From: Serpula lacrymans var. lacrymans S7.9
Taxonomy: Eukaryota > Basidiomycota > Agaricomycetes > Boletales > Serpulaceae
DNA: 64,000 bases
Direction of reading: 5' to 3'
Assembly (NCBI RefSeq): GCF_000218685.1
Contig: NW_006763291.1
Location: 1-64,000 of the forward strand
The translations under genes and the position numbers were made by a program. Position 1 is the first letter of the stretch. Every line of letters begins with the position of its first letter. Of the stretch, positions 1-12,346 are shown in pieces. Below the pieces are notes generated by a model. That model saw only the letters and a list, made by a program, of their open reading frames with translations. It was not told the DNA's origin and searched no databases.

Positions 1-3000
1 GTTTGAGATGACTTGGTTATTGTTGCGAAGACCTCATTTTTATTGTATTGGTTTGTCCTCTTTCCATAATATAGTCTTCATCTGAATGTCTGACATGATT
101 CGGGGGATATGTTCTATATCGACACTTGAGGGGGAGCTGGGTTTTGACTTGGTGGTGATCGCGAAAATCTTGTTTTCTTTTGGCCTTTGTCTTGGTGTGG
201 GACCTACCCTTAACCTGCTAACCTGGCCCCCCAACCCCCCAAGGGGGGCTTTGTCTCTACGTTCCCATGACACTGAGTTAACGAGCCTTTGATCAACTTC
301 CCCCCGGTTTTTTTGTCAAAGTCCTGTTTTCTTTTGTCTTGTTTTTGCTTTTTTTTGCCTTGATTCGTGTCCTATAAACCCGAGCTTTGTTGACACTGAT
401 CCCGGGCTTGGACGGGATATACTCGTTATTTTTTCGGATTTATCGACCGCTCTATTCGTTTGTATTTCCTATCACAAGTCTTGTATCTTGAGACTGAGAA
501 TTTTCGCGTTTTTTGACTCGTTTTGTGTTTGTAAACTTGTCTCAGACTGGTGGGAACGTTCGCTCTTGTCATCTTTCCCACTGACAGTGGTTTGGACTTA
601 TTCGTTCCCTTGGTTGTCTCTGATGACTCACTCGACGGCTGGGTGGTCGTTTTTTTTGCAAAAATCCTGCTTTGTTGTGTCCTGATACGTTGTACTGACA
701 TGTGGCTGGGTGGTCGTCACTTTTGCAAAAACCTTGTGTTTTTTTTTCGGATTTGTTTGCCCATGTCTTGTCCTGATCATCGCTGGAGTAGTGGTCGTGA
801 CTTGTCCCTTTGACTTGGTGGTTTATTGCAAAAATCTCATTTTTTTCGTCTTTGTTTGGTTTTATTTGGCTCTGTATTGGGCCTAGAATGTGTCACATGA
901 TCCCGGGGATATCTCATTTTTTTCGTATTTGTTTGTTTTTATTTGCCTCTGTATTATTGCCCGGAATGTGCCACATGTATGTCGTGGGTTGTCGTCCCTT
1001 TGACTTGGTGATGATTGTGAAAAACTTGTTTTTTTTTGCATTCGTTTGGCTCCGTTCGACCTTGTATTGTTGTCCCCTTTGACTTGGTCGTCATCGCAAA
1101 AATCTCATTTTTTTTGGCTTTATTTGGTTCTGTATCGTTGCCCGGGACGTGTCACATGATCCCGGGGATATGTCCTAGTTGTCGTCCCTTTGACTTGGTG
1201 GTTATCGCGAAAATCTCATTTTTTTTGTCTTTGTTTGGCTCCGTATTGTTGCCTGGTTTGTGCCACATGATCCCGGGCTTATATCCTGATTCGGTCGTGG
1301 GAATAGCTTCCCATATACGTCTGTCATGTGACCATTATACGGTCGCGAGGTTCTGCTGTCTGAACTTTCCCTGTCTGAACCGTCTGAACCTTTGAGTACG
1401 AGTGGTAATCCAAGGATCTAATAGCTAGGTCCATTTGAAATCATTGATCTCAATCGGACAGTTTGAGTGTGACAAATAGTCCATTTGAGACCATGATCTC
1501 AATTGGACCTTTTGGCACTCAGACTGTTCATTTGAGATCATGAGTGTAATTGGACTTTTGGTACTATTATGGTGAAAACCTCTAATATATATCTTTTTTT
1601 TTGACCAGAAGTAAAGACTGACACATATCTTACCCTCACGTATTTAGAAAATCATGGTACAATAGCTAGGTTGCGGACAGGTTGCGGATATGACTAATAG
1701 GTTGCGGATACCAGGATGGGGCGTCCTGGTAAAAGTAGATTATTAAAGTGACTTGACTCGGTGATTGATTGCGAAGACCTCGTTTTTTTTGTCTTGGTTT
1801 GTCCTTATTTTGCTTTGTATTATTGCCCAGAATGTCTCACATGATCCCGGGGATATGTCCTATATCGGTCGGTCGTGGGTGGTTGTCCTTTTGACTTGGT
1901 GGTGATCGCGAAAATCTTGTTTTCTTTTGGCCTTTGTCTTGGTGTGGGACCTACCCTTAACCTGCTAACCTGGCCCCCCAACCCCCCAAGGGGGGCTTTG
2001 TCTCTACGTTCCCATGACACTGAGTTAACGAGCCTTTGATCAACTTCCCCCCGGTTTTTTTGTCAAAGTCCTGTTTTCTTTTGTCTTGTTTTTGCTTTTT
2101 TTTGCCTTGATTCGTGTCCTATAAACCCGAGCTTTGTTGACACTGATCCCGGGCTTGGACGGGATATACTCGTTATTTTTTCGGATTTATCGACCGCTCT
2201 ATTCGTTTGTATTTCCTATCACAAGTCTTGTATCTTGAGACTGAGAATTTTCGCGTTTTTTGACTCGTTTTGTGTTTGTAAACTTGTCTCAGACTGGTGG
2301 GAACGTTCGCTCTTGTCATCTTTCCCACTGACAGTGGTTTGGACTTATTCGTTCCCTTGGTTGTCTCTGATGACTCACTCGACGGCTGGGTGGTCGTTTT
2401 TTTTGCAAAAATCCTGCTTTGTTGTGTCCTGATACGTTGTACTGACATGTGGCTGGGTGGTCGTCACTTTTGCAAAAACCTTGTGTTTTTTTTTCGGATT
2501 TGTTTGCCCATGTCTTGTCCTGATCATCGCTGGAGTAGTGGTCGTGACTTGTCCCTTTGACTTGGTGGTTTATTGCAAAAATCTCATTTTTTTCGTCTTT
2601 GTTTGGTTTTATTTGGCTCTGTATTGGGCCTAGAATGTGTCACATGATCCCGGGGATATCTCATTTTTTTCGTATTTGTTTGTTTTTATTTGCCTCTGTA
2701 TTATTGCCCGGAATGTGCCACATGTATGTCGTGGGTTGTCGTCCCTTTGACTTGGTGATGATTGTGAAAAACTTGTTTTTTTTTGCATTCGTTTGGCTCC
2801 GTTCGACCTTGTATTGTTGTCCCCTTTGACTTGGTCGTCATCGCAAAAATCTCATTTTTTTTGGCTTTATTTGGTTCTGTATCGTTGCCCGGGACGTGTC
2901 ACATGATCCCGGGGATATGTCCTAGTTGTCGTCCCTTTGACTTGGTGGTTATCGCGAAAATCTCATTTTTTTTGTCTTTGTTTGGCTCCGTATTGTTGCC

Positions 3001-5246
3001 TGGTTTGTGCCACATGATCCCGGGCTTATATCCTGATTCGGTCGTGGGAATAGCTTCCCATATACGTCTGTCATGTGACCATTATACGGTCGCGAGGTTC
3101 TGCTGTCTGAACTTTCCCTGTCTGAACCGTCTGAACCTTTGAGTACGAGTGGTAATCCAAGGATCTAATAGCTAGGTCCATTTGAAATCATTGATCTCAA
3201 TCGGACAGTTTGAGTGTGACAAATAGTCCATTTGAGACCATGATCTCAATTGGACCTTTTGGCACTCAGACTGTTCATTTGAGATCATGAGTGTAATTGG
3301 ACTTTTGGTACTATTATGGTGAAAACCTCTAATATATATCTTTTTTTTTGACCAGAAGTAAAGACTGACACATATCTTACCCTCACGTATTTAGAAAATC
3401 ATGGTACAATAGCTAGGTTGCGGACAGGTTGCGGATATGACTAATAGGTTGCGGATACCAGGATGGGGCGTCCTGGTAAAAGTAGATTATTAAAGTGACT
3501 TGACTCGGTGATTGATTGCGAAGACCTCGTTTTTTTTGTCTTGGTTTGTCCTTATTTTGCTTTGTATTATTGCCCAGAATGTCTCACATGATCCCGGGGA
3601 TATGTCCTATATCGGTCGGTCGTGGGTGGTTGTCCTTTTGACTTGGTGGTGATCGCGAAAATCTTGTTTTCTTTTGGCCTTTGTCTTGGTGTGGGACCTA
3701 CCCTTAACCTGCTAACCTGGCCCCCCAACCCCCCAAGGGGGGCTTTGTCTCTACGTTCCCATGACACTGAGTTAACGAGCCTTTGATCAACTTCCCCCCG
3801 GTTTTTTTGTCAAAGTCCTGTTTTCTTTTGTCTTGTTTTTGCTTTTTTTTGCCTTGATTCGTGTCCTATAAACCCGAGCTTTGTTGACACTGATCCCGGG
3901 CTTGGACGGGATATACTCGTTATTTTTTCGGATTTATCGACCGCTCTATTCGTTTGTATTTCCTATCACAAGTCTTGTATCTTGAGACTGAGAATTTTCG
4001 CGTTTTTTGACTCGTTTTGTGTTTGTAAACTTGTCTCAGACTGGTGGGAACGTTCGCTCTTGTCATCTTTCCCACTGACAGTGGTTTGGACTTATTCGTT
4101 CCCTTGGTTGTCTCTGATGACTCACTCGACGGCTGGGTGGTCGTTTTTTTTGCAAAAATCCTGCTTTGTTGTGTCCTGATACGTTGTACTGACATGTGGC
4201 TGGGTGGTCGTCACTTTTGCAAAAACCTTGTGTTTTTTTTTCGGATTTGTTTGCCCATGTCTTGTCCTGATCATCGCTGGAGTAGTGGTCGTGACTTGTC
4301 CCTTTGACTTGGTGGTTTATTGCAAAAATCTCATTTTTTTCGTCTTTGTTTGGTTTTATTTGGCTCTGTATTGGGCCTAGAATGTGTCACATGATCCCGG
4401 GGATATCTCATTTTTTTCGTATTTGTTTGTTTTTATTTGCCTCTGTATTATTGCCCGGAATGTGCCACATGTATGTCGTGGGTTGTCGTCCCTTTGACTT
4501 GGTGATGATTGTGAAAAACTTGTTTTTTTTTGCATTCGTTTGGCTCCGTTCGACCTTGTATTGTTGTCCCCTTTGACTTGGTCGTCATCGCAAAAATCTC
4601 ATTTTTTTTGGCTTTATTTGGTTCTGTATCGTTGCCCGGGACGTGTCACATGATCCCGGGGATATGTCCTAGTTGTCGTCCCTTTGACTTGGTGGTTATC
4701 GCGAAAATCTCATTTTTTTTGTCTTTGTTTGGCTCCGTATTGTTGCCTGGTTTGTGCCACATGATCCCGGGCTTATATCCTGATTCGGTCGTGGGAATAG
4801 CTTCCCATATACGTCTGTCATGTGACCATTATACGGTCGCGAGGTTCTGCTGTCTGAACTTTCCCTGTCTGAACCGTCTGAACCTTTGAGTACGAGTGGT
4901 AATCCAAGGATCTAATAGCTAGGTCCATTTGAAATCATTGATCTCAATCGGACAGTTTGAGTGTGACAAATAGTCCATTTGAGACCATGATCTCAATTGG
5001 ACCTTTTGGCACTCAGACTGTTCATTTGAGATCATGAGTGTAATTGGACTTTTGGTACTATTATGGTGAAAACCTCTAATATATATCTTTTTTTTTGACC
5101 AGAAGTAAAGACTGACACATATCTTACCCTCACGTATTTAGAAAATCATGGTACAATAGCTAGGTTGCGGACAGGTTGCGGATATGACTAATAGGTTGCG
5201 GATACCAGGATGGGGCGTCCTGGTAAAAGTAGATTATTAAAGTGAC
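1..5246. repeat. Tandem array of a 1747-bp higher-order repeat unit, three copies
   Basis: Three head-to-tail copies with period 1747 bp: about 1-1747, 1748-3494 and 3495-5246. Copies 2 and 3 look identical throughout and copy 1 joins them from about base 145; its first ~145 bases are diverged. The array ends abruptly at 5246 in unrelated sequence. Each unit contains degenerate ~107-bp sub-repeats (806-911, 996-1071, 1072-1184, 1185-1286) built on TTTGACTTGGTGG, GCGAAAATCTCATTTTTT and CACATGATCCCGGGGATAT. The + strand is T-rich and A-poor. All open frames recur at 1747-bp steps and none resembles a protein, so I treat the array as non-coding satellite. The left end of the array lies outside the window. 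Confidence 0.95.
1429..1729. repeat. Inverted and direct sub-repeats in the tail of each 1747-bp unit
   Basis: At 1429-1556 three ~45-bp elements of the form TCCATTTGAGA...TCTCAATTGGA follow one another; each is a partial palindrome. At 1671-1709 GGTTGCGGA occurs three times. A hairpin CCAGGA-TGGGGCG-TCCTGG closes the segment at 1711-1729. The same structures recur +1747 and +3494. Function unknown. Confidence 0.75.
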
Positions 5247-6227
5247 AATATCCCTCCGAAGTATTCCCAGACATAGCATTGGATCGTTGCTATGTCATTT
5301 GGATATATTCTCGAGGGTCTACAACAGTTCTCCTTCGTTGTAAGTACGATAGGATATGAGTATGAATGGAGAATAAGAAGAAAAAGGATACAAGTAATAG
5401 AATGCCAGCTGTAATCTCTAGTCCAAGAGCAAGAGGAGTGACAGGGAATGAATCGGATGACCATGACATGATGGGAATGTGATAAGAAAAATTGATTCCT
5501 CACACATACTATCTTAAAACAATCTAGTCAAATCAAAGAGCTCAGCTTTCGGGGGGAAAGACTGAGGTATATTTGAGTCCTACCTAGTCAAATCAAAGAG
5601 CTAGGTACAGGAGTAAGTAAAGTTAAACTACACATATAACCAGGTATATATTCACCTCAGCTTTCGGGGGGAAATACTGAGGTGGGTGTGGTTGCTACGA
5701 AGACTTATAAATCACCAGAAAAACGGAAGCAAAGATGTAAGTAAAAATTTCTCCATCAAAACGCACGGGCCAACTCAATCACAACTCCTTCCTAATCTGC
5801 TCGCGCCACATCCTGTCTTCGGGCTCGTACAGCGCTTGCCTACAGACTGTATTTCCAACATACTAAAGGCCCCAGAATTTCCGCCAGGCCTTCCAAGCCT
5901 GAAATTGCCTTACACCGATCGATATTATAATTGGCGCATTGTAGATTTCAATCTTTCCCGCAAGACAAACCGTAGTCTCCGGTCACAAAAGGCTTGGAAC
6001 GAAGATTATTGACTATCTGTGTAGAGGCTTGGAGACGGGTGTGCTAGATATCCCTTGCTCGCAAGTTAATAATATTATATATATGTAATATATTGGATTT
6101 CTTGTTTTAACACCAGAATATGAAGTTCCTACTCAGATTATTACGTTATTGATTAAACTACAATAGCTACTGGAGTTCCAGCATATACTATTCAACTCAC
6201 AAAAAAAGCCATCGTGCATGCTCACTA
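5247..6227. other. Intergenic stretch with two related small hairpins
   Basis: No convincing gene; short open frames here have no recognisable features. Two hairpins share the stem CTCAG-CTTTC with a G-rich loop: 5541-5566 and 5653-5684, the second flanked by CACC/GGTG. A repeated phrase CTAGTCAAATCAAAGAGCT lies at about 5524 and 5584. The rest is AT-rich and unremarkable. Confidence 0.6.
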
Positions 6228-9014
6228 TCATGATAATAACTCCGTCAGTGGCCCCACCTGCGTAACCTCTCTTGCCTTCCTCTTCAGCTCTTTATCTTGG
6301 GCCTTTGCCATCCTCTCTCCAGCTTTGGCTCTCTTTTCGTAGCGAGCCTGCGAGGTCGAAATTCATACATCTGTCAGGATATCATCGGCCGGGGCACCAG
6401 TAAAGCTCACCTGAGCACCATGCTTCAACCGCGTAATAATATTCGCAGCCTCGCCTTTCGTCAGCCCATCTATCCGCTTAACAGAATCTGAATCCAAAGT
6501 TGTCGCCAAGTCGTCGTTCGCAATACGGGACTTCTTCGTCCACCTCTTCTGGATAAAAAGCTTCTGGCTGTCGCTAGCAGGCGCCCTCCTCCACTGCGCG
6601 GAACGAAGCAGCCTAAGCCAAAAATTTACATCGTCAAATTATGCTCCAAGACACATAGAAGTTTGTTACTTGTACATACCCCAAAGCCAGAGGTCCACGA
6701 ATAACCTTTTGCACAGCATACGTGTCGCACCCTCTAATCGCACCAGATAGATCCTGGGCAGTTAAAATCGTCCTACTGCGTAAATAAGGCGATAATTTGA
6801 GAGCCATGGCAGTCTGAATCGGGATGGACTCAGTATAAGTTGCCTTGTAATGTTCGGGATCGGCTGTACAAATAAAGATGCAAGATGCATGCGTGAGTAA
6901 CTATGCATATATCCAGATATCCCAAAAATAAATAAAGTTAGATATGAAGGTACGAAGGGAAGAGACTTACACTCATCCCCTTCAACACGCATGACTTTAA
7001 TAAATCCTTTCCCCATGCACTCTAGCACATATACACCGGCTCCACATCCTACCCATGCGTTCGCACTCATCTTATTAATCCATGGCGCACCACACGACTG
7101 TGCAACCAGGGAGAAAGGATCATCATAATCGGTGTAAGTAACAGAAGTAGGGTCAGGGATCTCATCTCCGCTGCTCAGTTGAGGCGGGGAATCCGAGGAA
7201 GAGGTGGCAAGAGAGGAGGGGATGGAAGTGCGGGCTTCTAAGGATTCGGTGGTTTCGTCTTTAACAACAGCATATTAGTTTTGTCGGTTGATATTCATAC
7301 AACGAAAAACAACACCATCCACGATTTCTGCTGGATCAAGCCCGAACAGTGTTGGCGTTGACACTACGCCTGCCACGCGGCTGGTGCTATCGACGAAATC
7401 TATGATCCGACAATCGACTTTTCCGGTGTCAGGGCATTGTCTCATACCACGACCAATCTGTGAGATGTAATTAACAGGTCGTTCATACGATTCATACAAT
7501 ACTAACCATCTGAGCAAAAACGTTCCTTGACCGCGTTGGTCGGGCTACAATGACACAGTCGATTGAAGGGATATTCGTACCTTCTGTTAAGATTGCTACA
7601 CAGAAAGTGACAAATTAGACCTTGTCAATACTGCATATGCTTAGGAGATAACGTAAACGATATCGCACCACAGTTAACAAGAACAGGGAACTCTCCTTCC
7701 CTGAAGGACTGTATCAGAGCTGCACGTTCTGCAGTGGGTGTGCCAGAATACAGGTATCGTGCGTCAATGCCGTAGGAGCGAAACGTGCTCGTAAGCTCCC
7801 GTACGTGTGCGAGATTAACACAAAAAACGAGCGTAGTGTTTCGGCCCTCTAATGTCATGGGTCAGTTCATTAATACACGATAGCTACATTCGCGTTTGCA
7901 GTCGCTGCAAATATACTTACGTGCACGATCGAGATAAGTTTGCACGACGATGTTGTTCACTGTTGGGGTGTTGATAAAATTACACAAACTCGCTGCGTTG
8001 AAATCGCCCGTTCTCCTGTTTACTGTAACATCTCTCAAGTCGATGTTCGTGCGTACAGTCGTAAAGCGCACATTACACAGCCTTTACCAAATTGTCAAAC
8101 CAACTCACGGTTGATGTACTACATATCACACATAAGGACAGACAAGGACGTACCACTGTTCCTTGATCATCTCGAGAAAATCACGGTGGTAGACTATGCG
8201 TTCAAATACTGAGCCGAGGGCTAAACCGTCATGACGACTAAATGTGGCTGAGAATCCGAGGATGGCAACGGAGTGAGGAAGGACAGGTGGTTTGAAAGTA
8301 CTGTCAGGGTTTTTGATTGCAGGGTTAAAGTGAGATAGGATTCGACGGTAACTATCGTATCATTGATAGATTAACAGATGACTGAAGGAAGAAATGCGGA
8401 GGAGAGCTCACGAAGGTGCAGCTGCATGATGGGCTTCGTCAATAATGATTGCTTTTATATTGTGAGGGTCAAATTTTGCCAGTCGATGAGGCTGGAGTAG
8501 AGTTTGATATGTCGCGACAGTTCTTCACGTAAACACATTTCAGAATACCATTTAATAAGTCGCATAGGATAACGAGCCCAAAACGAAGGAAATCTACTTA
8601 CACATCAGCAATTCCAGACGCCCTATACTTCACGCCCTGCTCAATCTCGACGTCCCAGTGCGGAAATAGCGCCTTCGCTTGTTCTGCTGCTTGCTGTGCG
8701 AGCTCGACGCTGTTCACAATGATGAGAGACCTAGACGTTTGAGGAGAGGGTGCGCGGATTTTGGAGAGGAGAAAGATGAATACTGTGGTTTTTCCGGCTC
8801 CTGTGGGAAGAGAAACGCCTATGCGATTTGAGCCGGATTTGATAGCGTTTGTACAGGCATCGATGCAGGATATTTGGTATGGACGCAGGTTAACGAGGGG
8901 CGCGCTGGTTACCATCCCACGGAAACGCAAGAGGCCATGGGTTATGTGTTGGAGACATGACCGCGACAGACCAAACATGAAAAAGGTTGCGATGCAGGCT
9001 TGGCAAGAAAACAC
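6228..9014 (-). CDS. IRC3: IRC3-like mitochondrial DEAH-box helicase (SF2)
   Basis: Eleven exons: 9014-8602, 8522-8412, 8351-8154, 8081-7921, 7848-7669, 7595-7507, 7457-7316, 7258-6971, 6863-6680, 6612-6411 and 6347-6228. They sum to 2088 bp, a 695-aa protein. Visible in order: a basic, hydrophobic N-terminus that suits mitochondrial import; an LRPYQ Q-motif region; Walker [23 protein letters not shown] (motif II); GFSATF (motif III); a second RecA-like domain with [17 protein letters not shown] and IGRGMRQ (motif VI); a lysine-rich C-terminus. In yeast Irc3 is a mitochondrial DNA branch-migration helicase, so a role in mitochondrial genome maintenance is inferred. All catalytic motifs look intact. 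The start is the first Met of the reading frame; a second Met 34 codons on, just before the helicase core, would lose the presequence. The last intron (6348-6410) decides the C-terminus; without it the frame stops at 6363. Confidence 0.85.
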
Positions 9015-9316
9015 ACCTCAGGTTCTCGGCACCAATACAGTCCCGGACAGCCAAACTCAGGTTGTGGCGGACCGGGACATTTTCACGGAAAACTGACCTC
9101 AGATTCATACTCAGGATGGCAAAATACGCCTAAAAACAATGCTCCGAGATTTTTTCCACGACGTTTTAGGGTGGCCAAATATTTTGGCGTAATCAGTAAT
9201 ATTTTAAACTCCTTGTGTGAGGGTCGGTCAGTTCAGTAACGACTCTATTGCCATCATGGCACTCTCTGACACCTGCCGGTGTCACTTCTGCTTTTGTATA
9301 GCCCATGCAGCGGCTT

Positions 9317-9614
9317 TCCCAGTCAGCCCATGAGAGAACACTGATTGCTGCATGGCACAATTACTTAGCAAGCAAGATGACTTTTGTGACCAGCAGTTAA
9401 TGGTTGAGAAGTTTATCAAGGATGCAGGACACGAGTGCATCTTCTTACCAAAGTTTCACTGTGAGCTCAACCCAATTGAGATGGTAAGTTCTGATTGCTT
9501 GTAAAGATGCTATTTCAATCTAAAAACATATCTCAGTACTGGGGTTGGTGCAAATATCAATATCGTGAGGTTCTGAAGAAGTCCTTTGAGCAAGCAAAGA
9601 AGTACATGCTGTAA
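9317..9614 (+). pseudogene. C-terminal fragment of a fungal DDE transposase
   Basis: Read in frame this gives ENTDCCMAQLLSKQDDF, then FLPKFHCELNPIEM. A 53-bp GT-AG intron (9484-9536) follows, then YWGWCKYQYREV. PKFHCELNPIE with the following WGW is the signature around the last acidic residue of a DDE transposase family common in Agaricomycetes. An in-frame TGA lies just before ENTD, and the frame ends at 9614, well before the family's normal C-terminus. The N-terminal catalytic part is absent. Dead remnant. Confidence 0.75.
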
Positions 9615-9900
9615 GGACCATTTATATTTTCTTATGTTCTTATCTTTTCGTTCCATGTCTTGGTTCTCAGACACTTTTCCCATCACACCTCTGGCTCTAG
9701 GGCTAGAGGTATCATTTGCTATTTTGCTTCTCATAGCCCTCACAGGCTTTCTCAACCATCATTACCACTTTATATTGCAGATCAGAGACAGGGTAACACT
9801 CCCAGCCAGCCAGCACAATGGGTAAGGACTGGTGGTAGACATCTCGCCAACCAGCTCCAAGCCCCATCAGTGCCTGGAGATATTAATAAATGCTTTAGTC

Positions 9901-9952
9901 AGGATCGTACCTCATCACAAGGATACGGTTCCTTGTGATGAGGTATGATCCT
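9901..9952. repeat. 23-bp-arm hairpin
   Basis: Arms at 9901-9923 and 9930-9952 match in 22 of 23 positions around a 6-base loop (TACGGT). The arm contains ACCTCATCACAAGGA. It lies downstream of the DDE fragment and may be a fold-back of transposon ends. No flanking duplication was seen. Confidence 0.8.
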
Positions 9953-10407
9953 AACACGCGTAACAATATTTATTATTAGTACACTCTCTCACCTGCTGAT
10001 TAATCCATAAAAGTCGTACAATAGTTATTCCTTTTCTTATTGGTTGATTTCTTCCTCAGACCACTTTTCTTTTATTCCTCTTTTGGTCTGAGGGATAGAC
10101 GGTTAGCTATATAAGCCCTACACATTCATGAATAGTTCTTTAGCTTTTTGTTACTTGAATTACCCACTTTACTCCTCATCAGAAACCCTTGAGTTTACTC
10201 CCAAGTCCTCTACTTGCTATATTTGCTAGCATCTGTCAACCTCAAGCTCACTGTACCTCTTACTCCCTGCAAGTGCAGCCGGAGACGGGTATTATTTTTG
10301 TTATAGTTTAACATTGCCTCACACATGCTTGGGCAGCTTGATACTTGTCCCACCAATGTGATCCACTGGTTCATTAATTGTACATGGAGATTCATGAGTG
10401 CATATTG

Positions 10408-10512
10408 TATTGGGCACATAGGGGAACACTTTGTCTGCATGTTTTGAATATTGAACCCATGTTCCTCCGAGACTTGCTGTAAACCCTTTGGTTTTCTATC
10501 TGACAGTGTCAT
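10408..10512 (-). pseudogene. Second DDE-transposase fragment, opposite orientation
   Basis: The minus strand reads KPKGLQQVSEEHGF, then KCSPMCP. In the DDE family named for 9317-9614, these motifs sit directly before the ENTDCC segment. Here the two parts lie about 0.8 kb apart on opposite strands, so the copy was broken and inverted, or two copies decayed. The open frame continues to 10210 but the match to the family stops near 10408. Confidence 0.55.
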
Positions 10513-10562
10513 CTTCTGAACCTTGCCTCGGTGTTCAACACAGGGATTGGACTGTGGAATGT

Positions 10563-11200
10563 GTTAGGCTATGAGAAGACTTAAAGAGAGTATTTCTCAA
10601 TCTTATAATCAAGAGACTCATATTGAAGGATAATCTACTTAAAAGAGAGTATTTCTAATAGTGTAAAGTGAGTATGATTATATAAAGTAAACTGTAAAAT
10701 AACCAGACATACCTCAGTCTTATAATCAAGAGACTGAGGTTTGTGTAAGGCAGAGTGCTGCGAGCCAGTTTGGACAGGAAGACGCCCAGGGTTTTTGATT
10801 AGCCAAAGACGCTGGTCTCAAGCTCTTTGCTGACAAACTGTTACAATTTGAACCATTAAGAAGTCTTATCTAATCTATAAGTCCCAAATCTTATCTCATC
10901 ATATTACCTTACTGTCACATGATCATTACAAATAGTAGTATTTATCTTATCTCATCATGTGACCTTACAGTCACCTGACCAAGCCTGAACTATAATGTAA
11001 CACATCAGTCAGCACCTCATGGCTGACTTTCAGAAACATATATATATCATCACCCATGTACATACATTCTTTAGTTGTTGATTATTTCTTAACATTGCTA
11101 TTTGGACACTACTTGATTGATTTGAGACTTACACCTCTCTGCTATGCTTAAGACCATCATTGAAAACAACGAAAGGATGAATTATATTGTTCAATTGAGA
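10563..11200 (+). mobile_element. Possible solo LTR or LTR-like sequence
   Basis: The segment starts TGTTAGGC, a common LTR start. It holds a perfect 10-bp-stem hairpin at 10711-10740 (ACCTCAGTCT / AGACTGAGGT) and a diverged copy of that hairpin near 10592. A TATA-like run (ATATATATAT) lies near 11040 and a short region rich in LTR-type motifs follows. I could not fix a 3' boundary, a target duplication or a primer-binding site. No coding capacity was seen. Confidence 0.3.
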
Positions 11201-11289
11201 ACTTCTGGGAAGTGTCTAGCCACTTTCTGAGAGCTAACAGGGACAGAATTAGAGTCCAGTATGAGTAACTATATTATCAGAGAGTACAG

Positions 11290-12346
11290 AATGCGTGGGG
11301 TTGCTGAAGTACAGTTGGTGGGCCAATATCTCCCCCTGGACCTGGTGCAGGGACATCCTAATCCAGGCTCAAAGGCATGGCAAGTGAAGGTGGCAAAGGT
11401 GGAGTAGGGATGGCAGTGGTAGAAGTCTTTTTCAAGCCAGGGAAGTAGCGCTCATCAAAGTCAGCTCTTTCAGAGATAATAGTTCGTTTGGTGGTAGTAA
11501 CAAATCTAAGTGAAACTCAGCTGCTGCCCGAGAAGCTATAGAAATGACTTTATTATTTACCTAAGTGAAACTACAATAGATGTTAGTTTAAGGTGATCTC
11601 TAATAAATGTAATGTAACATACCTCAGCCGCTGCCCAAGAGGCTAATAGAAACAACTGAGGTATTCCTATACTAAACCCCCTACTACTTATAGTCGGAGA
11701 TGCTACTCGCTACAGTATAATGACTCCTAGGAGAACAATGGTGACTCCATGGAGAACAATAGCTGTTTTGGCAGAGACCGGGTTTATCCGGTTTTGTCAG
11801 GTAGGATTATAGAATTTCCATCCCTTGTACCCAGCAGGGTAACCAATGAACACACATTTCTCCATGTGAGAGCCAAAAACACCTCTCTTATCCTTTTGCA
11901 CATGCACATAAGCAGTGCAACCCCAAACACGAAGGTGTGATATGTCTGGTTTATGTCCATGCCACAATTAATAAGGAGTAGCATTGACCACTGCATCAGT
12001 GGGACACCTATTCCAGACATGCACCAAGGCACCTAGGCATTCACCCCAGAAGATATTAGGCAATCCAGACTCTGAAAGCATGGTAGTGATTCTTTCAGAG
12101 AAAAGCCTGTTTGCTCTTTCTGCAACTCCATTCTGCTGAGGCCTATTCCAGGTGGTATGCTGTCTGACAATGCCATGATCATCTGTGAATTGCTCAAACT
12201 CCTCGGAGATGTACTCTCCACCTTTGTCATCACGCAGAGCCTTGATTTTTCGCTCTAATTGAGTCTCAGCATAAGCCTTGAAATTCTTGAAAGCATTAAA
12301 GACATCTGACTTGGCCTTCAAAGGGACAACAACACAAAATTGGGTG
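11290..12346 (-). pseudogene. Copia (Ty1/copia) integrase remnant
   Basis: The minus strand from 12346 to 11800 encodes a Copia integrase core: KIKALRDDKGGEYISEEF (12221-12274), then NRPQQNGVAERANR (about 12160-12119), then, in another frame, LRVWGCTAYVHVQK and FIGYPAGYKGWKFYNPT. After a solo LTR (11498-11799) the coding resumes as RTIISERADFDERYFPG, the stretch that follows the integrase core in this family, and fades near 11290. The 5' part of the element is cut off at 12346 by a Copia LTR on the other strand. Frameshifts and stops show it is dead. Confidence 0.8.
11498..11799 (-). mobile_element. Solo Copia LTR inserted in the integrase remnant
   Basis: Read on the minus strand it runs from TGACAAAACCGG to ATTTGTTA, so the ends are TGACAAA/TTTGTTA, a near-perfect terminal inverted repeat. 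It is flanked by a 5-bp direct repeat CTACC on both sides (minus strand), as expected for integrase-mediated insertion. It matches the LTR at 12347-12581 in inverted orientation, but carries an extra internal segment: a partial duplication of the CTCAG...CTGAGGT hairpin region. Confidence 0.75.

Noticed and set aside
86..4889. Series of 60-119-codon frames repeated every 1747 bp as possible genes
   Set aside because: They follow the satellite period exactly, on both strands, with no domain and hydrophobic low-complexity content from T-rich DNA.
6363..6365. Stop codon of IRC3 at 6363
   Set aside because: It lies inside a GT-AG intron; splicing to 6347 gives a longer C-terminus that keeps the frame and resembles the family.
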